64,000 nt of DNA from Trichormus sp. NMC-1 (GTDB taxonomy: Bacteria > Cyanobacteriota > Cyanobacteriia > Cyanobacteriales > Nostocaceae), in assembly GCF_001858025.1 (NCBI RefSeq), contig NZ_LZQD01000001.1, positions 636,572 to 700,571 of the forward strand, in the 5' to 3' direction. The position numbers and the translations under genes are program-made. Below are positions 1-9,124 of the stretch, piece after piece; position 1 is the first letter of the stretch; every line of letters starts with the position of its first letter. The notes beneath the pieces were generated by a model. It searched no databases. It was not told where the DNA came from and saw nothing but the letters and a program-made list of their open reading frames with translations.

Positions 1-999
1 GTTTAAGTTCAGGTGACTAACCTCTACAACTGCTGACGGTAAGGAATCCGGATCAATAGCAAAACTGTGGTTTTGGCTAGTAATTTCTACTCGTTGTTGT
101 AAACCCGCTGGCTGATTTAAACCACGATGCCCAAATTTAAGTTTAAAGGTTTCTGCTCCTAGAGCATGACCTAAAATTTGGTGTCCCATACAAATACCAA
201 ACATGGGTTTTTCGCTTGCCAGCAGGGCTTTAGCGGTGCTAATACCTTCTGTGACTGCGGCTGGATCGCCGGGACCGTTAGAGAGAAAAATACCATCTGG
301 ATTGTAGTTGAGGATTTCTTCAGAAGATGTATCGGCAGGGACAACTATCACCCGACAACCATAACTGGCTAAACGGCGCAAGATATTCCGTTTAACACCA
401 AAATCTAGGGCGACAACGGTGAAAGTTTCGCCAATTTTAGCCACAGCCTCTGAGTTGAATTCCCAAGCCGCAGTGGTGGCCTCTGACCATTCATAAACTT
501 TTGATGTGGTGACTTCCCGCACCAAATTTAATCCCGTCATGTTGGGAGCAGCTTGCACCAGTTCCAACAATTCTGATTCATCTAAAATGGATGTAGAAAT
601 GCCACCGTTCATAGCGCCAAACATCCTAATTTTGCGAGTCAGGGCGCGGGTATCGATGCCATATATACCGGGGACTTGGTGTTTTTTTAGGTAGTCTGGT
701 AGGGATTGTGTGGAGCGCCAATTACTTGGTTTGTGACAGATATTGCGAGCGATCGCACCCTGCACTTGAGGTTTAGCTGATTCCTCATCTTCGGGATTGA
801 CCCCAGTGTTGCCTAATTCAGGATAGGTAAAAATGACAATTTGACCAGTGTAACTCGGATCAGTTAACACTTCTTGATATCCGGTCATGCCCGTGTTGAA
901 CACCACTTCACCGATGGCAGTTCCCGTAGCACCGAAAGACCAACCGTGATAAGCAGTTCCATCTGCTAAGACAAGTAGAGCGGGTATTGCATCAGACAT
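1..999 (-). CDS. carA: Carbamoyl-phosphate synthase small subunit (5' part)
   Basis: This is the glutaminase subunit of carbamoyl-phosphate synthase, which hydrolyses glutamine and passes ammonia to CarB for arginine and pyrimidine synthesis. Only the first 333 codons are inside the window; the family is about 380 residues, so roughly 50 C-terminal residues lie to the left. The N-terminus reads [26 protein letters not shown] with the GEVVFNTG motif after it. The class-I amidotransferase motif GICMGHQ is visible, with the nucleophile at about Cys270, equivalent to E. coli Cys269. The frame is open to the window edge. It is transcribed leftwards with no close partner upstream. Confidence 0.95.
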   Translation of the reverse strand, partial: MSDAIPALLVLADGTAYHGWSFGATGTAIGEVVFNTGMTGYQEVLTDPSYTGQIVIFTYPELGNTGVNPEDEESAKPQVQGAIARNICHKPSNWRSTQSLPDYLKKHQVPGIYGIDTRALTRKIRMFGAMNGGISTSILDESELLELVQAAPNMTGLNLVREVTTSKVYEWSEATTAAWEFNSEAVAKIGETFTVVALDFGVKRNILRRLASYGCRVIVVPADTSSEEILNYNPDGIFLSNGPGDPAAVTEGISTAKALLASEKPMFGICMGHQILGHALGAETFKLKFGHRGLNQPAGLQQRVEITSQNHSFAIDPDSLPSAVVEVSHLNLN

Positions 1000-1101
1000 A
1001 GGTTATTGGTAATTGGTAATTGGAGCCAGAAGAGGGTTTTCTCTCTTCTATAATTTAAATTTAGTTCTTTATAAGACTACAAAATTATATTTTCTCATGG
1101 T

Positions 1102-1413
1102 TTATTCTGGTGGATACTCTACATCTACAATATTCATTTCTATAATTGCAAGTTGCTCTTTCAACTCCTGATCACTAGGTCTTTTAGGGTATTCTTCGTG
1201 CGTATAGACCCATACCGGATAAACAGAGCAAGAAGCTTGATGAACAACATACATAAATCGGCCTTTACGAGAAGCACCTTGAAGTTCCGGCATCAAAAAC
1301 CGAATTTTTCTAAATTCAAAATCTGGTTTGTAAGCACCTTTAGGAAAGTTCTCGCTATCTGAATCATCAAAAAGGGGATCTTGGGCAAGGGTATCTATAT
1401 AGGTCTTTATCAA
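1102..1413 (-). CDS. Hypothetical 103-aa protein, possible toxin-like partner
   Basis: A 103-residue soluble protein that I do not recognise with certainty. It has no signal peptide or membrane segment. The central part (about residues 34-75) mixes aromatic and basic residues, with a strand-like GRFMYVVHQ segment and then VYPVWVYTHEEYPKRP, which loosely recalls small RelE/HigB-like folds. That is inference only. It lies 69 bp downstream of the 160-aa gene ending at 1483 on the same strand, so the two probably form one transcript. Coding is supported by length and by the absence of a better overlapping frame. Confidence 0.5.
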   Translation of the reverse strand: MIKTYIDTLAQDPLFDDSDSENFPKGAYKPDFEFRKIRFLMPELQGASRKGRFMYVVHQASCSVYPVWVYTHEEYPKRPSDQELKEQLAIIEMNIVDVEYPPE

Positions 1414-1482
1414 AACCTCAAATGAATCTCTAGCTCTTTTGTTTTTTTGTAGTGAGTTTTAACAAGCCTAGCAAGACTAAGC

Positions 1483-1965
1483 TCAAACTTCTGCAATGGC
1501 CTTATCGAATATGTTTCGCAACCAGGCACTACTATCCTCCGGCTTTACTTCTGGAATACGTTCGTAATTTAAACGCAATTCCTCTAAAGTATCAGATAAA
1601 ACAGCCTGATATTCGGGATCATTCTGCTCAATACAATCAAGAATTGTATCAACTAAGAAATCAATAGCATCAATACAAGCATCATAAGATTCTCTTTGGG
1701 AAGTAAGATTCAAAAAGAGCAAATAAATTTTTGCTTTGAGGATATCCAAAAACCCTGTAACTTCTTCCGTTGACTCAATTAAAGAGTAGGCAAAATCTCT
1801 TAATGCATCACGTTGTTCAGAAGAAAAATTGTTCCACTCAGCCTTAATCTCCCTAGAAGCTTGTTTAAAATATGAGGCATATTCATCAAATTGTGCAGAT
1901 GAACTAACTTTATTGCCCCGAACTTGATAAATTTGCTCAAAATCAATTAAAACTGCACTAGACAC
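1483..1965 (-). CDS. Hypothetical 160-aa helical protein
   Basis: A soluble, mostly helical acidic protein of unknown function. The frame is open further upstream to an ATG at 2058, but I place the start at the GTG at 1965 because a GAGGT Shine-Dalgarno sequence sits 7 nt before it. The 31 extra residues of the longer form look like translated non-coding DNA. The protein begins MSSAVLIDFEQIYQVRG and has long amphipathic helices with many Glu, Asp and Leu residues. It precedes the 103-aa gene on the same strand. A two-gene module of toxin-antitoxin type is possible but unproven, as neither protein shows a diagnostic motif. Confidence 0.55.
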   Translation of the reverse strand: MSSAVLIDFEQIYQVRGNKVSSSAQFDEYASYFKQASREIKAEWNNFSSEQRDALRDFAYSLIESTEEVTGFLDILKAKIYLLFLNLTSQRESYDACIDAIDFLVDTILDCIEQNDPEYQAVLSDTLEELRLNYERIPEVKPEDSSAWLRNIFDKAIAEV

Positions 1966-2273
1966 AGGTAATACCTCTACTTGTATATAAATGACAACCT
2001 TAAATACCTTTCTAGAGAATATGACTCTCCACGGGTAATATCTGGTAATGCCAGACATAACTAGACATAAATATTTATATATTCATCAGAAAGTAAGAAA
2101 CTTCCTGTAATTAGTATACAATCCTTTACAAAAAAATAATATATGTGTATACAAAAATACAAAAAAATCTTATTGAAAATCTTGGTTTGAAAATGATTAA
2201 ACTTAAACCATATTTAATTCGGTGGGGGCGCTACACTGGGATAGAGCCAGGGCGGTTAAACCGAAAAGTCATT

Positions 2274-3332
2274 ATGCTTCAGCCTTTTTTATCCCGCACA
2301 GCCCTAATTATCCTCTCCAGTAGTCTAGCGGTTTTCACTGTTGCCTGTGGTGAAGACAAACAGACAACGACGACTGGTAGTCAACAGCAATCTGTGCCTC
2401 TTGGTAATCTGGCAGCAATACAGCCACCTGCAAAAAAGCCAGCATCACTACAAGCTAACCCAAAACCACAGCCGTTAGAACCGTCGGAAATTGACCCAAA
2501 TGTTTTGGAATCGGCGCTGGATAAAGCTACCAGTGGTTTGACTATCAGTCAATCTGCTCAATCAACGGATGATTGGAATTTAGTAGCAAGTCAGTTTCAT
2601 GATGCGATCGCTCTCATGAGACAGGTACGCCGAGACAGTCCTAATTTTCCCTTTGCTCAAAGAAAAATCGCCGAATACAAGGGTCAAATTCAGTTAGCAC
2701 AACAGAAAGCTAACCCTAGCAGTTTCGCATCTTCAGTGACTCAACCCCAAAGGGTTGTTGTTGTTCCCCAAATAAAACCGAAAACACCAAGTAACTCAAG
2801 TCTTGCTTCTACTAGACAAAAACCGCAATTACCACCACCACAGCCTGTTTTCCCCTCATCGGAAATCTCCGGCCAAAATCATGAGGTATTCGTAGCACCA
2901 ATTAAGCGGCGAATTGCTGGCACACCGATTGTGGAAGTTACTTTTAATGGTAGACAGCGATTTGAGATGATTGTTGATACGGGGGCTAGTGGCACTGTGA
3001 TCACTCAAGAGATAGCGAATGCTTTGGGTGTAGTTCCCGTGGGGACAGCTAAAGCCAACACTGTTAGTTCCAAAGCTGTGGAATTCCCGGTTGGCTATCT
3101 GGATTCGATGGAAGTGGGCGGGGTAATGGTAAATCAAGTCCCAGTAGCGATCGCTGGTACAGAATTAGAAACAGGATTGTTAGGACATGATTTTTTTGGC
3201 AACTACGACGTTACTATCAAACGCAATGTTGTCGAATTTCGACCCCAAACCCACTCAGAAATTAATCCCCCAGGAATTCAACTAACTGTTCCAACTTTGT
3301 CCAAGGGCTACCGGTTTGTAGAATTTCCCTAG
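2274..3332 (+). CDS. Retropepsin-like aspartic protease lipoprotein
   Basis: A predicted secreted or membrane-anchored clan AA aspartic protease. The chosen ATG gives a lipoprotein signal ([20 protein letters not shown], lipobox TVAC), followed by a Pro/Gln-rich linker to about residue 210. The C-terminal 130 residues form a retroviral-type protease domain with the active-site motif [12 protein letters not shown] and the later hydrophobic [13 protein letters not shown] segment. Such single-domain proteases act as dimers, so one DTG is expected. The frame is open from 2145, but the extra N-terminus would bury the signal peptide. The last 71 bp overlap the 3' end of convergent trpD. Confidence 0.8.
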   Translation: MLQPFLSRTALIILSSSLAVFTVACGEDKQTTTTGSQQQSVPLGNLAAIQPPAKKPASLQANPKPQPLEPSEIDPNVLESALDKATSGLTISQSAQSTDDWNLVASQFHDAIALMRQVRRDSPNFPFAQRKIAEYKGQIQLAQQKANPSSFASSVTQPQRVVVVPQIKPKTPSNSSLASTRQKPQLPPPQPVFPSSEISGQNHEVFVAPIKRRIAGTPIVEVTFNGRQRFEMIVDTGASGTVITQEIANALGVVPVGTAKANTVSSKAVEFPVGYLDSMEVGGVMVNQVPVAIAGTELETGLLGHDFFGNYDVTIKRNVVEFRPQTHSEINPPGIQLTVPTLSKGYRFVEFP

Positions 3333-4320
3333 CCAATGTTACTCCTTGAGTATGGTTCAGCAGGGGAACTACACCAGCCACTTGCAATGCCAATGACGCA
3401 TTCAGCGCTACCGCATCCTGTTGGGCTTGAGTCCCTTTTCCTTTCAGCACGTCTTTGAGAATTTGGGCGTTTTCTTGGACATCCCCACCTTTTAAGGCTG
3501 TAATGGGCGCAGGTGTGATTCCAATTTCTTGAGGATTTACAGTTGTTAGCTGCACTTCACCATCAGCTAAGACGGCTAAGTCTGTGATATCGCCTAACCC
3601 CGCTTCGTCTAATTTTTCTCGCCCATGCAGTACAATCGCCTTTTGCGTTCCTAACTGGTTTAAGGTTTGTGCGATCGTTTCTATCAATTTGGGATCAAAT
3701 ACTCCAATTACTTGCCCAGTCGGACGCAAGGGATTTACTAAGGGGCCAAGTAAATTAAACACTGTCCGTACTTTTAGATTTCTCCGTATTGGTGCAACTG
3801 CCTTTAGTGCTGGATGCCAACCAGGGGCAAACAAAAAGGTAATTCCGATTTCTTGGACTGCTGCTTGCACTTTCTCGCTAGAAGCACTTAAATTGACTCC
3901 CAACGCTTCTAAAACATCAGCACTTCCAGTTAAACTAGAGGCAGAACGACTACCATGTTTAGCAACAGGCACACCAGCCGCCGCCGCAACAAAAGCAACT
4001 GCTGTGGAAATATTAAACGTTGATGCCCCATCCCCACCTGTTCCACAAGTATCAATAAGCCGTAGGGGCGGGGTATCCCCACCCTTATTTGTCGGTACAG
4101 CAGACAGAGATTTTAATACTTCAGCCATTCCTGTCAACTCTTCCACAGTTACACCTTTAAAGTGCAGCGCTGTTAAAATTGCTCCCGATAACTCTGGGGG
4201 AATCGCTTCATTTATCCATCCTTGCATCAATACTGCTGCTTGAGTACGGGATAATGATTGGCGATCTAATAATTGTTGCAGCAGAATCGGCCAATTAATA
4301 GGAATTGGGGGAATAGTCAT
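3262..4320 (-). CDS. trpD: Anthranilate phosphoribosyltransferase
   Basis: Transfers the phosphoribosyl group of PRPP to anthranilate, the second step of tryptophan synthesis. The family signatures are present: the PRPP-binding [18 protein letters not shown] segment near residue 90, [21 protein letters not shown] next, and [21 protein letters not shown] with the Arg that binds anthranilate. Length (352 aa) is normal. A GTG at 4335 in frame is an alternative start; the ATG at 4320 is preferred because the conserved region begins soon after it. The 3' end overlaps the convergent protease gene by 71 bp. No other trp gene is nearby, which fits the dispersed trp genes of cyanobacteria. Confidence 0.95.
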   Translation of the reverse strand: MTIPPIPINWPILLQQLLDRQSLSRTQAAVLMQGWINEAIPPELSGAILTALHFKGVTVEELTGMAEVLKSLSAVPTNKGGDTPPLRLIDTCGTGGDGASTFNISTAVAFVAAAAGVPVAKHGSRSASSLTGSADVLEALGVNLSASSEKVQAAVQEIGITFLFAPGWHPALKAVAPIRRNLKVRTVFNLLGPLVNPLRPTGQVIGVFDPKLIETIAQTLNQLGTQKAIVLHGREKLDEAGLGDITDLAVLADGEVQLTTVNPQEIGITPAPITALKGGDVQENAQILKDVLKGKGTQAQQDAVALNASLALQVAGVVPLLNHTQGVTLAREILQTGSPWTKLEQLVEFLGD

Positions 4321-4391
4321 AGCTTCTGGTTTCACTTGATCGGACTGGGGATTATCCTACCGAAAAAATGGCAAAGTATCAAAATTTAGCC

Positions 4392-5273
4392 CTAGACATC
4401 AAGACTTAACTGCAAAGCTAAATTAGGTAGATTCTTATTTTTTACTGTTTTCTCTACAGTTTGTTTAACTTTATAGTTGCTAATGAATAACTCTTGACCT
4501 TTTTCAGCTTTTTTTTGCTTATAGTTATTCATCCCATACTGCAATTGCCACTCAAAAATATTTGCCCCTTGAAAATTTTCGCGGATTTGTGGTGAGTCGT
4601 CATAGGTAATTAAATATCGGTGTTCACATAGTTTTAAATCTTCAGCAAATTTTTGATCATCAAATCCAGTATGTAAATCACCATCTTTACCATATAATCT
4701 TGACTTTTTGGCAATTAAATAGGGCGGATCTAAAAAAATAAATACATTTTCCCCTTCGGCATTTATCACTTGACTATAATCTAAATTAGTAATTTTGACA
4801 TCTTCTGTTAATATAGTTTCTAATTTTTCTAACCGATCTATAGATGAATCAGTAAACCTTTTATGAAAAGATTCCAGAGACAAACCACCAGATTCTATAG
4901 TTCCCGAAAAGGTAATTCTGTTAAGAACAAAAAAACGCACTGCTCTTTCTAAATCTGATAAACTACTGGCATCAACACTTGTTAATTCTGAAAATAGCAA
5001 TCTACCATCTTTATAAGTTTTTTTAACATGGCGAATTTCCGAAACTAATTTAGATAAATCAGATTGAGCAAAATGCCAAAATAAAAACAACTCACGATTT
5101 AAATCATTAATCCAAATCTTTAAATCAGGGAATTTTTGTTTTAAATAAATAAATACGGAACCACCACCCACAAAAGGTTCTCTGAATTCTGAAAAGCTTT
5201 CTGGTAAATGTTCTGATATTTGCTTGATTGCTCTTGATTTACCACCAGGATAACGGAGAGGACTTTTAATCAT
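4392..5273 (-). CDS. Dam-family (D12 class) DNA adenine methyltransferase
   Basis: An N6-adenine DNA methyltransferase of the D12/Dam class. Motifs appear in the expected order: PLRYPGGKSRAIKQI (residues 5-19), the SAM-binding EPFVGGGSVF (32-41) and the catalytic DPPY at 182-185. Dam enzymes usually methylate GATC, but the specificity of this protein cannot be read from sequence. No restriction endonuclease gene lies next to it, so it looks like an orphan methylase, common in filamentous cyanobacteria. It is transcribed leftwards, 71 bp upstream of trpD. The Lys-rich C-terminus (about 60 residues) is less conserved. Confidence 0.9.
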   Translation of the reverse strand: MIKSPLRYPGGKSRAIKQISEHLPESFSEFREPFVGGGSVFIYLKQKFPDLKIWINDLNRELFLFWHFAQSDLSKLVSEIRHVKKTYKDGRLLFSELTSVDASSLSDLERAVRFFVLNRITFSGTIESGGLSLESFHKRFTDSSIDRLEKLETILTEDVKITNLDYSQVINAEGENVFIFLDPPYLIAKKSRLYGKDGDLHTGFDDQKFAEDLKLCEHRYLITYDDSPQIRENFQGANIFEWQLQYGMNNYKQKKAEKGQELFISNYKVKQTVEKTVKNKNLPNLALQLSLDV

Positions 5274-5468
5274 AATGAACGATATTTAATTTTTTTACCT
5301 CAAAATATGTCTGAATAAGTTAAATTCTATTCTCTCTGAGTGATTTATAATCTCTCGGTCATAAATTAGACTTGACAAACATACTCTAATAAAGTTGTAT
5401 AAGTTACTCCTTTGATAAATTCTGTAAAATGTATGATCTCAGCCATTAATACACCATTTTCTCAAATT

Positions 5469-6086
5469 ATGAACAGCCAAAAAAAATATCTTTCGTCTCT
5501 GATTTTATTAGCCCTTTGCACCAGCATTAGTAGTTGTGCTACCAACGATACGGCTGATAATAGTCAAAGTCAAATCTCAACACCCATAACAACACCAAAC
5601 ATTGCAGTTTCCCCAACTCCTCAACTAACTCCAAGCACGACTCCACTAAAGTCTCCACCTAGCAAAGTTGAGCCATATTCAACTACAGAATCTCCCAGGG
5701 AAGAGCTACCCACTTCAGAGTCTAAAGCTGTCTCTGGTAAAACTACTAATGTTACCCTATACACAAGTGATGAACAATGTCAAGAATTAATTCCTAAAAC
5801 AGCTTCAGTGTCAGCGGATGAACCCATGACAGAAGCCATAGGTAAAATCATAGAGCAACGAGATACAGCGGACTTGAGCTTGTCTGGGTATCGGGTAAAT
5901 GTTAATAATGGTGTCGCTACCGTTGATTTACGAATCTCTCCTGAATCAAAGCGGCAAATAGCTTCTCTTTCCAGTTGTGAACAGTTTGCACTCTTTGGTA
6001 GTCTTCGCAAAACCTTAACCAGTAATTCCCAATGGAAAATTAAAGATGTGCGTTTCACAGACCGAGGTAAGGAAATTGTTCTTTAA
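5469..6086 (+). CDS. GerMN-domain lipoprotein
   Basis: A predicted lipoprotein of 205 residues. The start at 5469 gives a compact signal, MNSQKKYLSSLILLALCTSISSC, with lipobox SISSC; the frame is open 57 bp further upstream. A low-complexity Pro/Ser/Thr linker (about residues 30-90) precedes a GerMN-like domain beginning VTLYTSDEQCQELIPKTASV and ending DVRFTDRGKEIVL. GerMN domains were named from Bacillus spore germination protein GerM; in cyanobacteria they occur in cell-envelope lipoproteins of unknown role. It starts about 200 bp from the divergent methylase gene. Confidence 0.75.
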   Translation: MNSQKKYLSSLILLALCTSISSCATNDTADNSQSQISTPITTPNIAVSPTPQLTPSTTPLKSPPSKVEPYSTTESPREELPTSESKAVSGKTTNVTLYTSDEQCQELIPKTASVSADEPMTEAIGKIIEQRDTADLSLSGYRVNVNNGVATVDLRISPESKRQIASLSSCEQFALFGSLRKTLTSNSQWKIKDVRFTDRGKEIVL

Positions 6087-6130
6087 TCAGGAAGTAGTGG
6101 GAAAAACAGTTTTATGGGAACTTCAAAACA

Positions 6131-6228
6131 TACAGCAGGAGTCAGGAGTCAGGAGTCAGGAGTAAAACTGGCTTGCTGTCTAGGTTTCAATTTTGATTCT
6201 GTACCTCATTGATCTGCAATCTGCTATA
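6131..6228 (+). repeat. MITE-like dispersed repeat, copy 1
   Basis: About 98 bp bounded by TACAGCAG and CTGCTATA (an imperfect terminal inverted repeat). It carries three CAGGAGT heptamers and then a conserved core (TCTAGGTTTCAATTTTGATT, followed by CTGTACCTCATTGATCTGCA). Further copies lie at 12137-12241 (opposite strand) and 45433-45513. It encodes nothing. Confidence 0.75.
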
Positions 6229-6267
6229 AATTATCCAATTTCACAGAATTAAAACAACTTTTCTTCC

Positions 6268-6302
6268 CCCTGCTCCCTGCTCCCTGCTTCCTGCTCCCTG
6301 CT
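6268..6302 (+). repeat. STRR array, CCCTGCT x5
   Basis: Five tandem 7-bp units, four CCCTGCT and one TCCTGCT. This is a short tandemly repeated repetitive sequence of the type typical of heterocystous cyanobacteria. It follows MITE-like copy 1. Confidence 0.8.
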
Positions 6303-6494
6303 CTGAAAACAATGGGATATTGGGAAGTCCTAAGTTGGACAGATTAGCGGAAAAGGTTTAGAATCTACATTATTAGGGTAATTTTACCTATTGCTCAATG
6401 TACCCAAGCATAGTAAAGATTTTCTAGTGATTATGCCCAGATACAGAATTACACTATTAAGATAAAAAAGTCTTTAGTCAAGGAGGGCAAACAC

Positions 6495-6617
6495 ATGGAT
6501 GTTAAGCTGATTTTAGTAGGATTAACCGTTATATTTACTATTTCGTGCTTATTTTTCGGCACGAAGAACGGATTTTATGATTCAGATAACTATCATGGCA
6601 ACGGTTCTGCACATTGA
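6495..6617 (+). CDS. Small 40-aa membrane peptide
   Basis: A 40-codon open frame with an exact AGGAGG Shine-Dalgarno sequence at 6481-6486, 8 nt before the ATG, one of the best ribosome-binding sites in the window. The product begins MDVKLILVGLTVIFTISCLFFG, a single hydrophobic segment of about 20 residues, followed by a short polar tail (TKNGFYDSDNYHGNGSAH). It therefore looks like a one-pass membrane peptide with a His/Asn/Gly-rich tail. I cannot assign a family. It stands alone between repeats. Confidence 0.65.
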   Translation: MDVKLILVGLTVIFTISCLFFGTKNGFYDSDNYHGNGSAH

Positions 6618-6715
6618 TAGAATTCATTGATCTTTTGTGGGGTTAAGGCTCTTCCTGTGGGCATTAACCAAAATGCCGTTATTTAGATAGGGTGTTATAT
6701 CAATTCACTTAATTA

Positions 6716-6841
6716 AACAATACCTTGTCCAAATCGAAAAAAGTCTTGATTTGTAGGTTGGGTTGAGGTACAAAACCCAACAAATGCGTCGGGTTGCGCT
6801 GTCGCTTAACCCAACCTACAAAAAATGGACAAGGTATTGTT
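6716..6841. repeat. Nested inverted-repeat element
   Basis: A 126-bp element with 16-bp perfect terminal inverted repeats (AACAATACCTTGTCCA at 6716-6731, its complement at 6826-6841). Inside is a second pair, TTGTAGGTTGGGTTGA at 6751-6766 against 6806-6821 with one mismatch. The inner GTAGGTTGGGTTGAG module recurs at 28127-28214. It is non-coding and can fold into one long interrupted hairpin. Confidence 0.75.
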
Positions 6842-6910
6842 AAAGCTACAAATGAATCTCCGCGTCACCGCGTTCGTCCATTTGTATCAATCTTAAAGTG
6901 AAACGGTATT

Positions 6911-7081
6911 AGTCTAGATCAAGACTTAAACGCTGTGATTAATCTATCAAAGGCGGCTGGCTTAGTCGTGTCTGCCTGTGGACGGGGAGAAAAACCGACA
7001 GTCCCGGAGGAAGCAGGAAGTAAATCTCAATGTCTGGATAATTCTGACGTTGTATTAGTTTTATGGAGCAGGAGAGCATGA
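6911..7081 (+). pseudogene. C-terminal remnant of a TnpB transposon nuclease
   Basis: Open frame ending at TGA 7079-7081 whose translation contains LDQDLNAVINLSKAAGLVVSACG. This matches the final RuvC motif (DRDxNAAxNL) and C-terminal tail of IS200/IS605-type TnpB proteins. Everything upstream of the motif is missing, so this is a dead 3' fragment. Its last bases overlap the start of the MBL-fold gene, so the insertion relic supplies that gene's 5' leader. Not related in sequence to the intact TnpB at 35252-36442 beyond the shared motif. Confidence 0.65.
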
Positions 7082-8772
7082 GGGATGATCTGTCGGTATC
7101 CTCTCACCCTGATACTGGGGAAGCGCCTAGTGAATTAGATTGTTTTCCCTACAGTGTTCAACATCAGGATGAAGGCTTGTGTTTATTAGTGCGGATGGGT
7201 CCACACCGCATTTTGTTAGATTGTGGTTTGGCGGATATTTCATCGCTGACGAGAGATTTGACTCAATCGACAGCGCGGGGTAGTTCGGAGCTACCAGCCG
7301 ATGTAGTATTAGTTAGTCATGCTCACCCAGATCATGCTAGAGGTTTGCTGGGGCTAAATCAAGCTTTTCCCCATTTACCAATTTATGCCAGTGAAGTAAC
7401 TAGTAAGTTATTGCCACTAAATTGGCCAGAACAAGACACTGAAGTGGTTCCGGCATTTTGTCAGGCGCTGCCGTTGCGATCGCCTGTAGAAATTCAAGAG
7501 AATCTGGTGGTAGAATTATTTCCCGCCGGTCATATGCCAGGCGCTGTAGCTATTCTACTCACTTATCATACTCAGCACCGAGATTACAAATTACTTTACA
7601 CAGGGGATTTTTTCTTATCCAATTCCCGGCTAGTAGATGGATTACGCTTGGAGGAATTGCGCGGATTAGAGTTAGATGTGTTGCTAATTGAAGGCAGCTA
7701 TGGCACATCTCGCCATCCCCACCGCCGCAATCAAGAAAATCAACTAGCTGAAAGAATTCATCGCGCCATTACCTCCAGTGCCTCAGATGCGATCGCAGAT
7801 CATTATTCTGTAATTCTCCCTACACCTGCTTTAGGGTTAGGTCAAGAACTACTGATGCTGTTACGCTCTCATCACCATTTTACCGGACGAGACTTAGATA
7901 TTTGGGTGGATGGTGCTGTTGCTGCTGGCTGCGATGCTTATTTAGAACTTTTATCCCATCTGCCGGCATCAGTCCAGAACTTTGCTCGTCATCAACCTTT
8001 ATTTTGGGATGAACGAGTACGTCCCCGTGTGCGGCGGTTGAAGGCAGAAAATCTAGCAACTCTGGGCAATTCACCCTGTATTCTCCTCACTGACTCTACA
8101 GCGGATTTGGCTAAATACTGCCAGCCCAACACAGGACCTTGGCTGATTCTGCTGCCAGAAAAAATTGATATAAAAGTTAATCAAGAATATTTAGCAAAGA
8201 CTACTGTGGAAAGCTATCTCATGGCTCAACATAGTGATGGTCCGGGGACAACACAGCTAATTCATAATTTACGTCCCCAGCACGTTGTTTTTGTTCACGG
8301 TTCCCCTGCCTACTTAGCCGACTTGACAAGCTTAGAAGAGCTACAAAATCGTTATCATGTGCATTCTCCTGCGGCGGGTATTTTAGTAGAACTGCCCATT
8401 GGGGAAACATTTTTACAACCAGCTGCTCCAGAAACTAATTATGAAGGCGAGTTAACAGAGTTGGGAACGGTGATTACAATTACCCTCCCCGATGCGATTA
8501 CAGCTGATCAACGTTGGCGACAATTTGCGGATACAGGTTTAATTGAAGCCCGTTGGCAAGGGGAAGAATTAGTATTGCGGGGGTTGTCCCAACGAGAACT
8601 GCTCAACCAAAATAAAGATCGCTATACATGGTCTGAACTAGAATGTTGTGGTACGTGCAGATACCAAAGAGGGCAACGGTGTTGGAATCCCGCTGCCCCA
8701 TTGTATAACTTCAAAGTTACCCTTGAAGGTTACTGTCCAGCCTTTGAGAGGCTATCTAATTATGAGTCTTGA
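7078..8772 (+). CDS. MBL-fold metallo-hydrolase with beta-CASP-like region and Cys-rich tail
   Basis: A metallo-beta-lactamase-fold hydrolase, probably RNA-processing (RNase J/CPSF-like branch). It shows the zinc motif HAHPDH at about residues 81-86, the LFPAGHMPGAVAI segment with the next metal His, and LLYTGDF with the bridging Asp. The middle and C-terminal parts fit a beta-CASP/RNA-specificity arrangement, including HVVFVHGSPAYLADL. The last 50 residues carry a Cys cluster (CCGTCRYQRGQRCW...YCPAF) that could bind metal. I chose the ATG at 7078 because GGAG lies 9 nt upstream; an ATG at 7063 has no ribosome-binding site. Substrate is unknown. Confidence 0.8.
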   Translation: MRDDLSVSSHPDTGEAPSELDCFPYSVQHQDEGLCLLVRMGPHRILLDCGLADISSLTRDLTQSTARGSSELPADVVLVSHAHPDHARGLLGLNQAFPHLPIYASEVTSKLLPLNWPEQDTEVVPAFCQALPLRSPVEIQENLVVELFPAGHMPGAVAILLTYHTQHRDYKLLYTGDFFLSNSRLVDGLRLEELRGLELDVLLIEGSYGTSRHPHRRNQENQLAERIHRAITSSASDAIADHYSVILPTPALGLGQELLMLLRSHHHFTGRDLDIWVDGAVAAGCDAYLELLSHLPASVQNFARHQPLFWDERVRPRVRRLKAENLATLGNSPCILLTDSTADLAKYCQPNTGPWLILLPEKIDIKVNQEYLAKTTVESYLMAQHSDGPGTTQLIHNLRPQHVVFVHGSPAYLADLTSLEELQNRYHVHSPAAGILVELPIGETFLQPAAPETNYEGELTELGTVITITLPDAITADQRWRQFADTGLIEARWQGEELVLRGLSQRELLNQNKDRYTWSELECCGTCRYQRGQRCWNPAAPLYNFKVTLEGYCPAFERLSNYES

Positions 8773-8812
8773 ATCAGGATTTGCGACTCAAAACTCAGTA
8801 CTCAGGTCTAAA

Positions 8813-9124
8813 TTAGTCTGGATTTGAGTCTGTGTATGGGTTGCGGATACGCTCCGCCTCAGGACAATCTTCAGTCATGAGAGGTTCCACATTACCCCGT
8901 GGTACGGAAGCTAATTTTTGCGTTACAGCGCCAATGCTTTCTAGGCGAACCATCTCTTCCCAAGAACAAACTTCGTCTTCTTCGTCTGTTTCATAGCGTA
9001 GAGTCACTAAATCACCCTCTATATCTATGATGCGGGCCCGCTCTATCCAGCGTTGCTGATCCCGCAAAAAAACACATACCTCCCGCCCGTCGCAACACAG
9101 TTGATAAATCTTGCGGTGTAGCAT
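8813..9124 (-). CDS. Conserved cyanobacterial protein, 103 aa
   Basis: A small acidic soluble protein beginning MLHRKIYQLCCDGREVCVFLRDQQRWIERARI. The first 60 residues look like a small beta-barrel (alternating hydrophobics, LVTLRYETDEEDEVCSWEEMVRLESI), and the tail is disordered. It resembles a conserved small-protein family restricted to cyanobacteria, of unknown function; I cannot give a firm domain name. It converges on the MBL-fold gene 40 bp away. The start is the first Met and the coding pattern is good. Confidence 0.7.
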   Translation of the reverse strand: MLHRKIYQLCCDGREVCVFLRDQQRWIERARIIDIEGDLVTLRYETDEEDEVCSWEEMVRLESIGAVTQKLASVPRGNVEPLMTEDCPEAERIRNPYTDSNPD

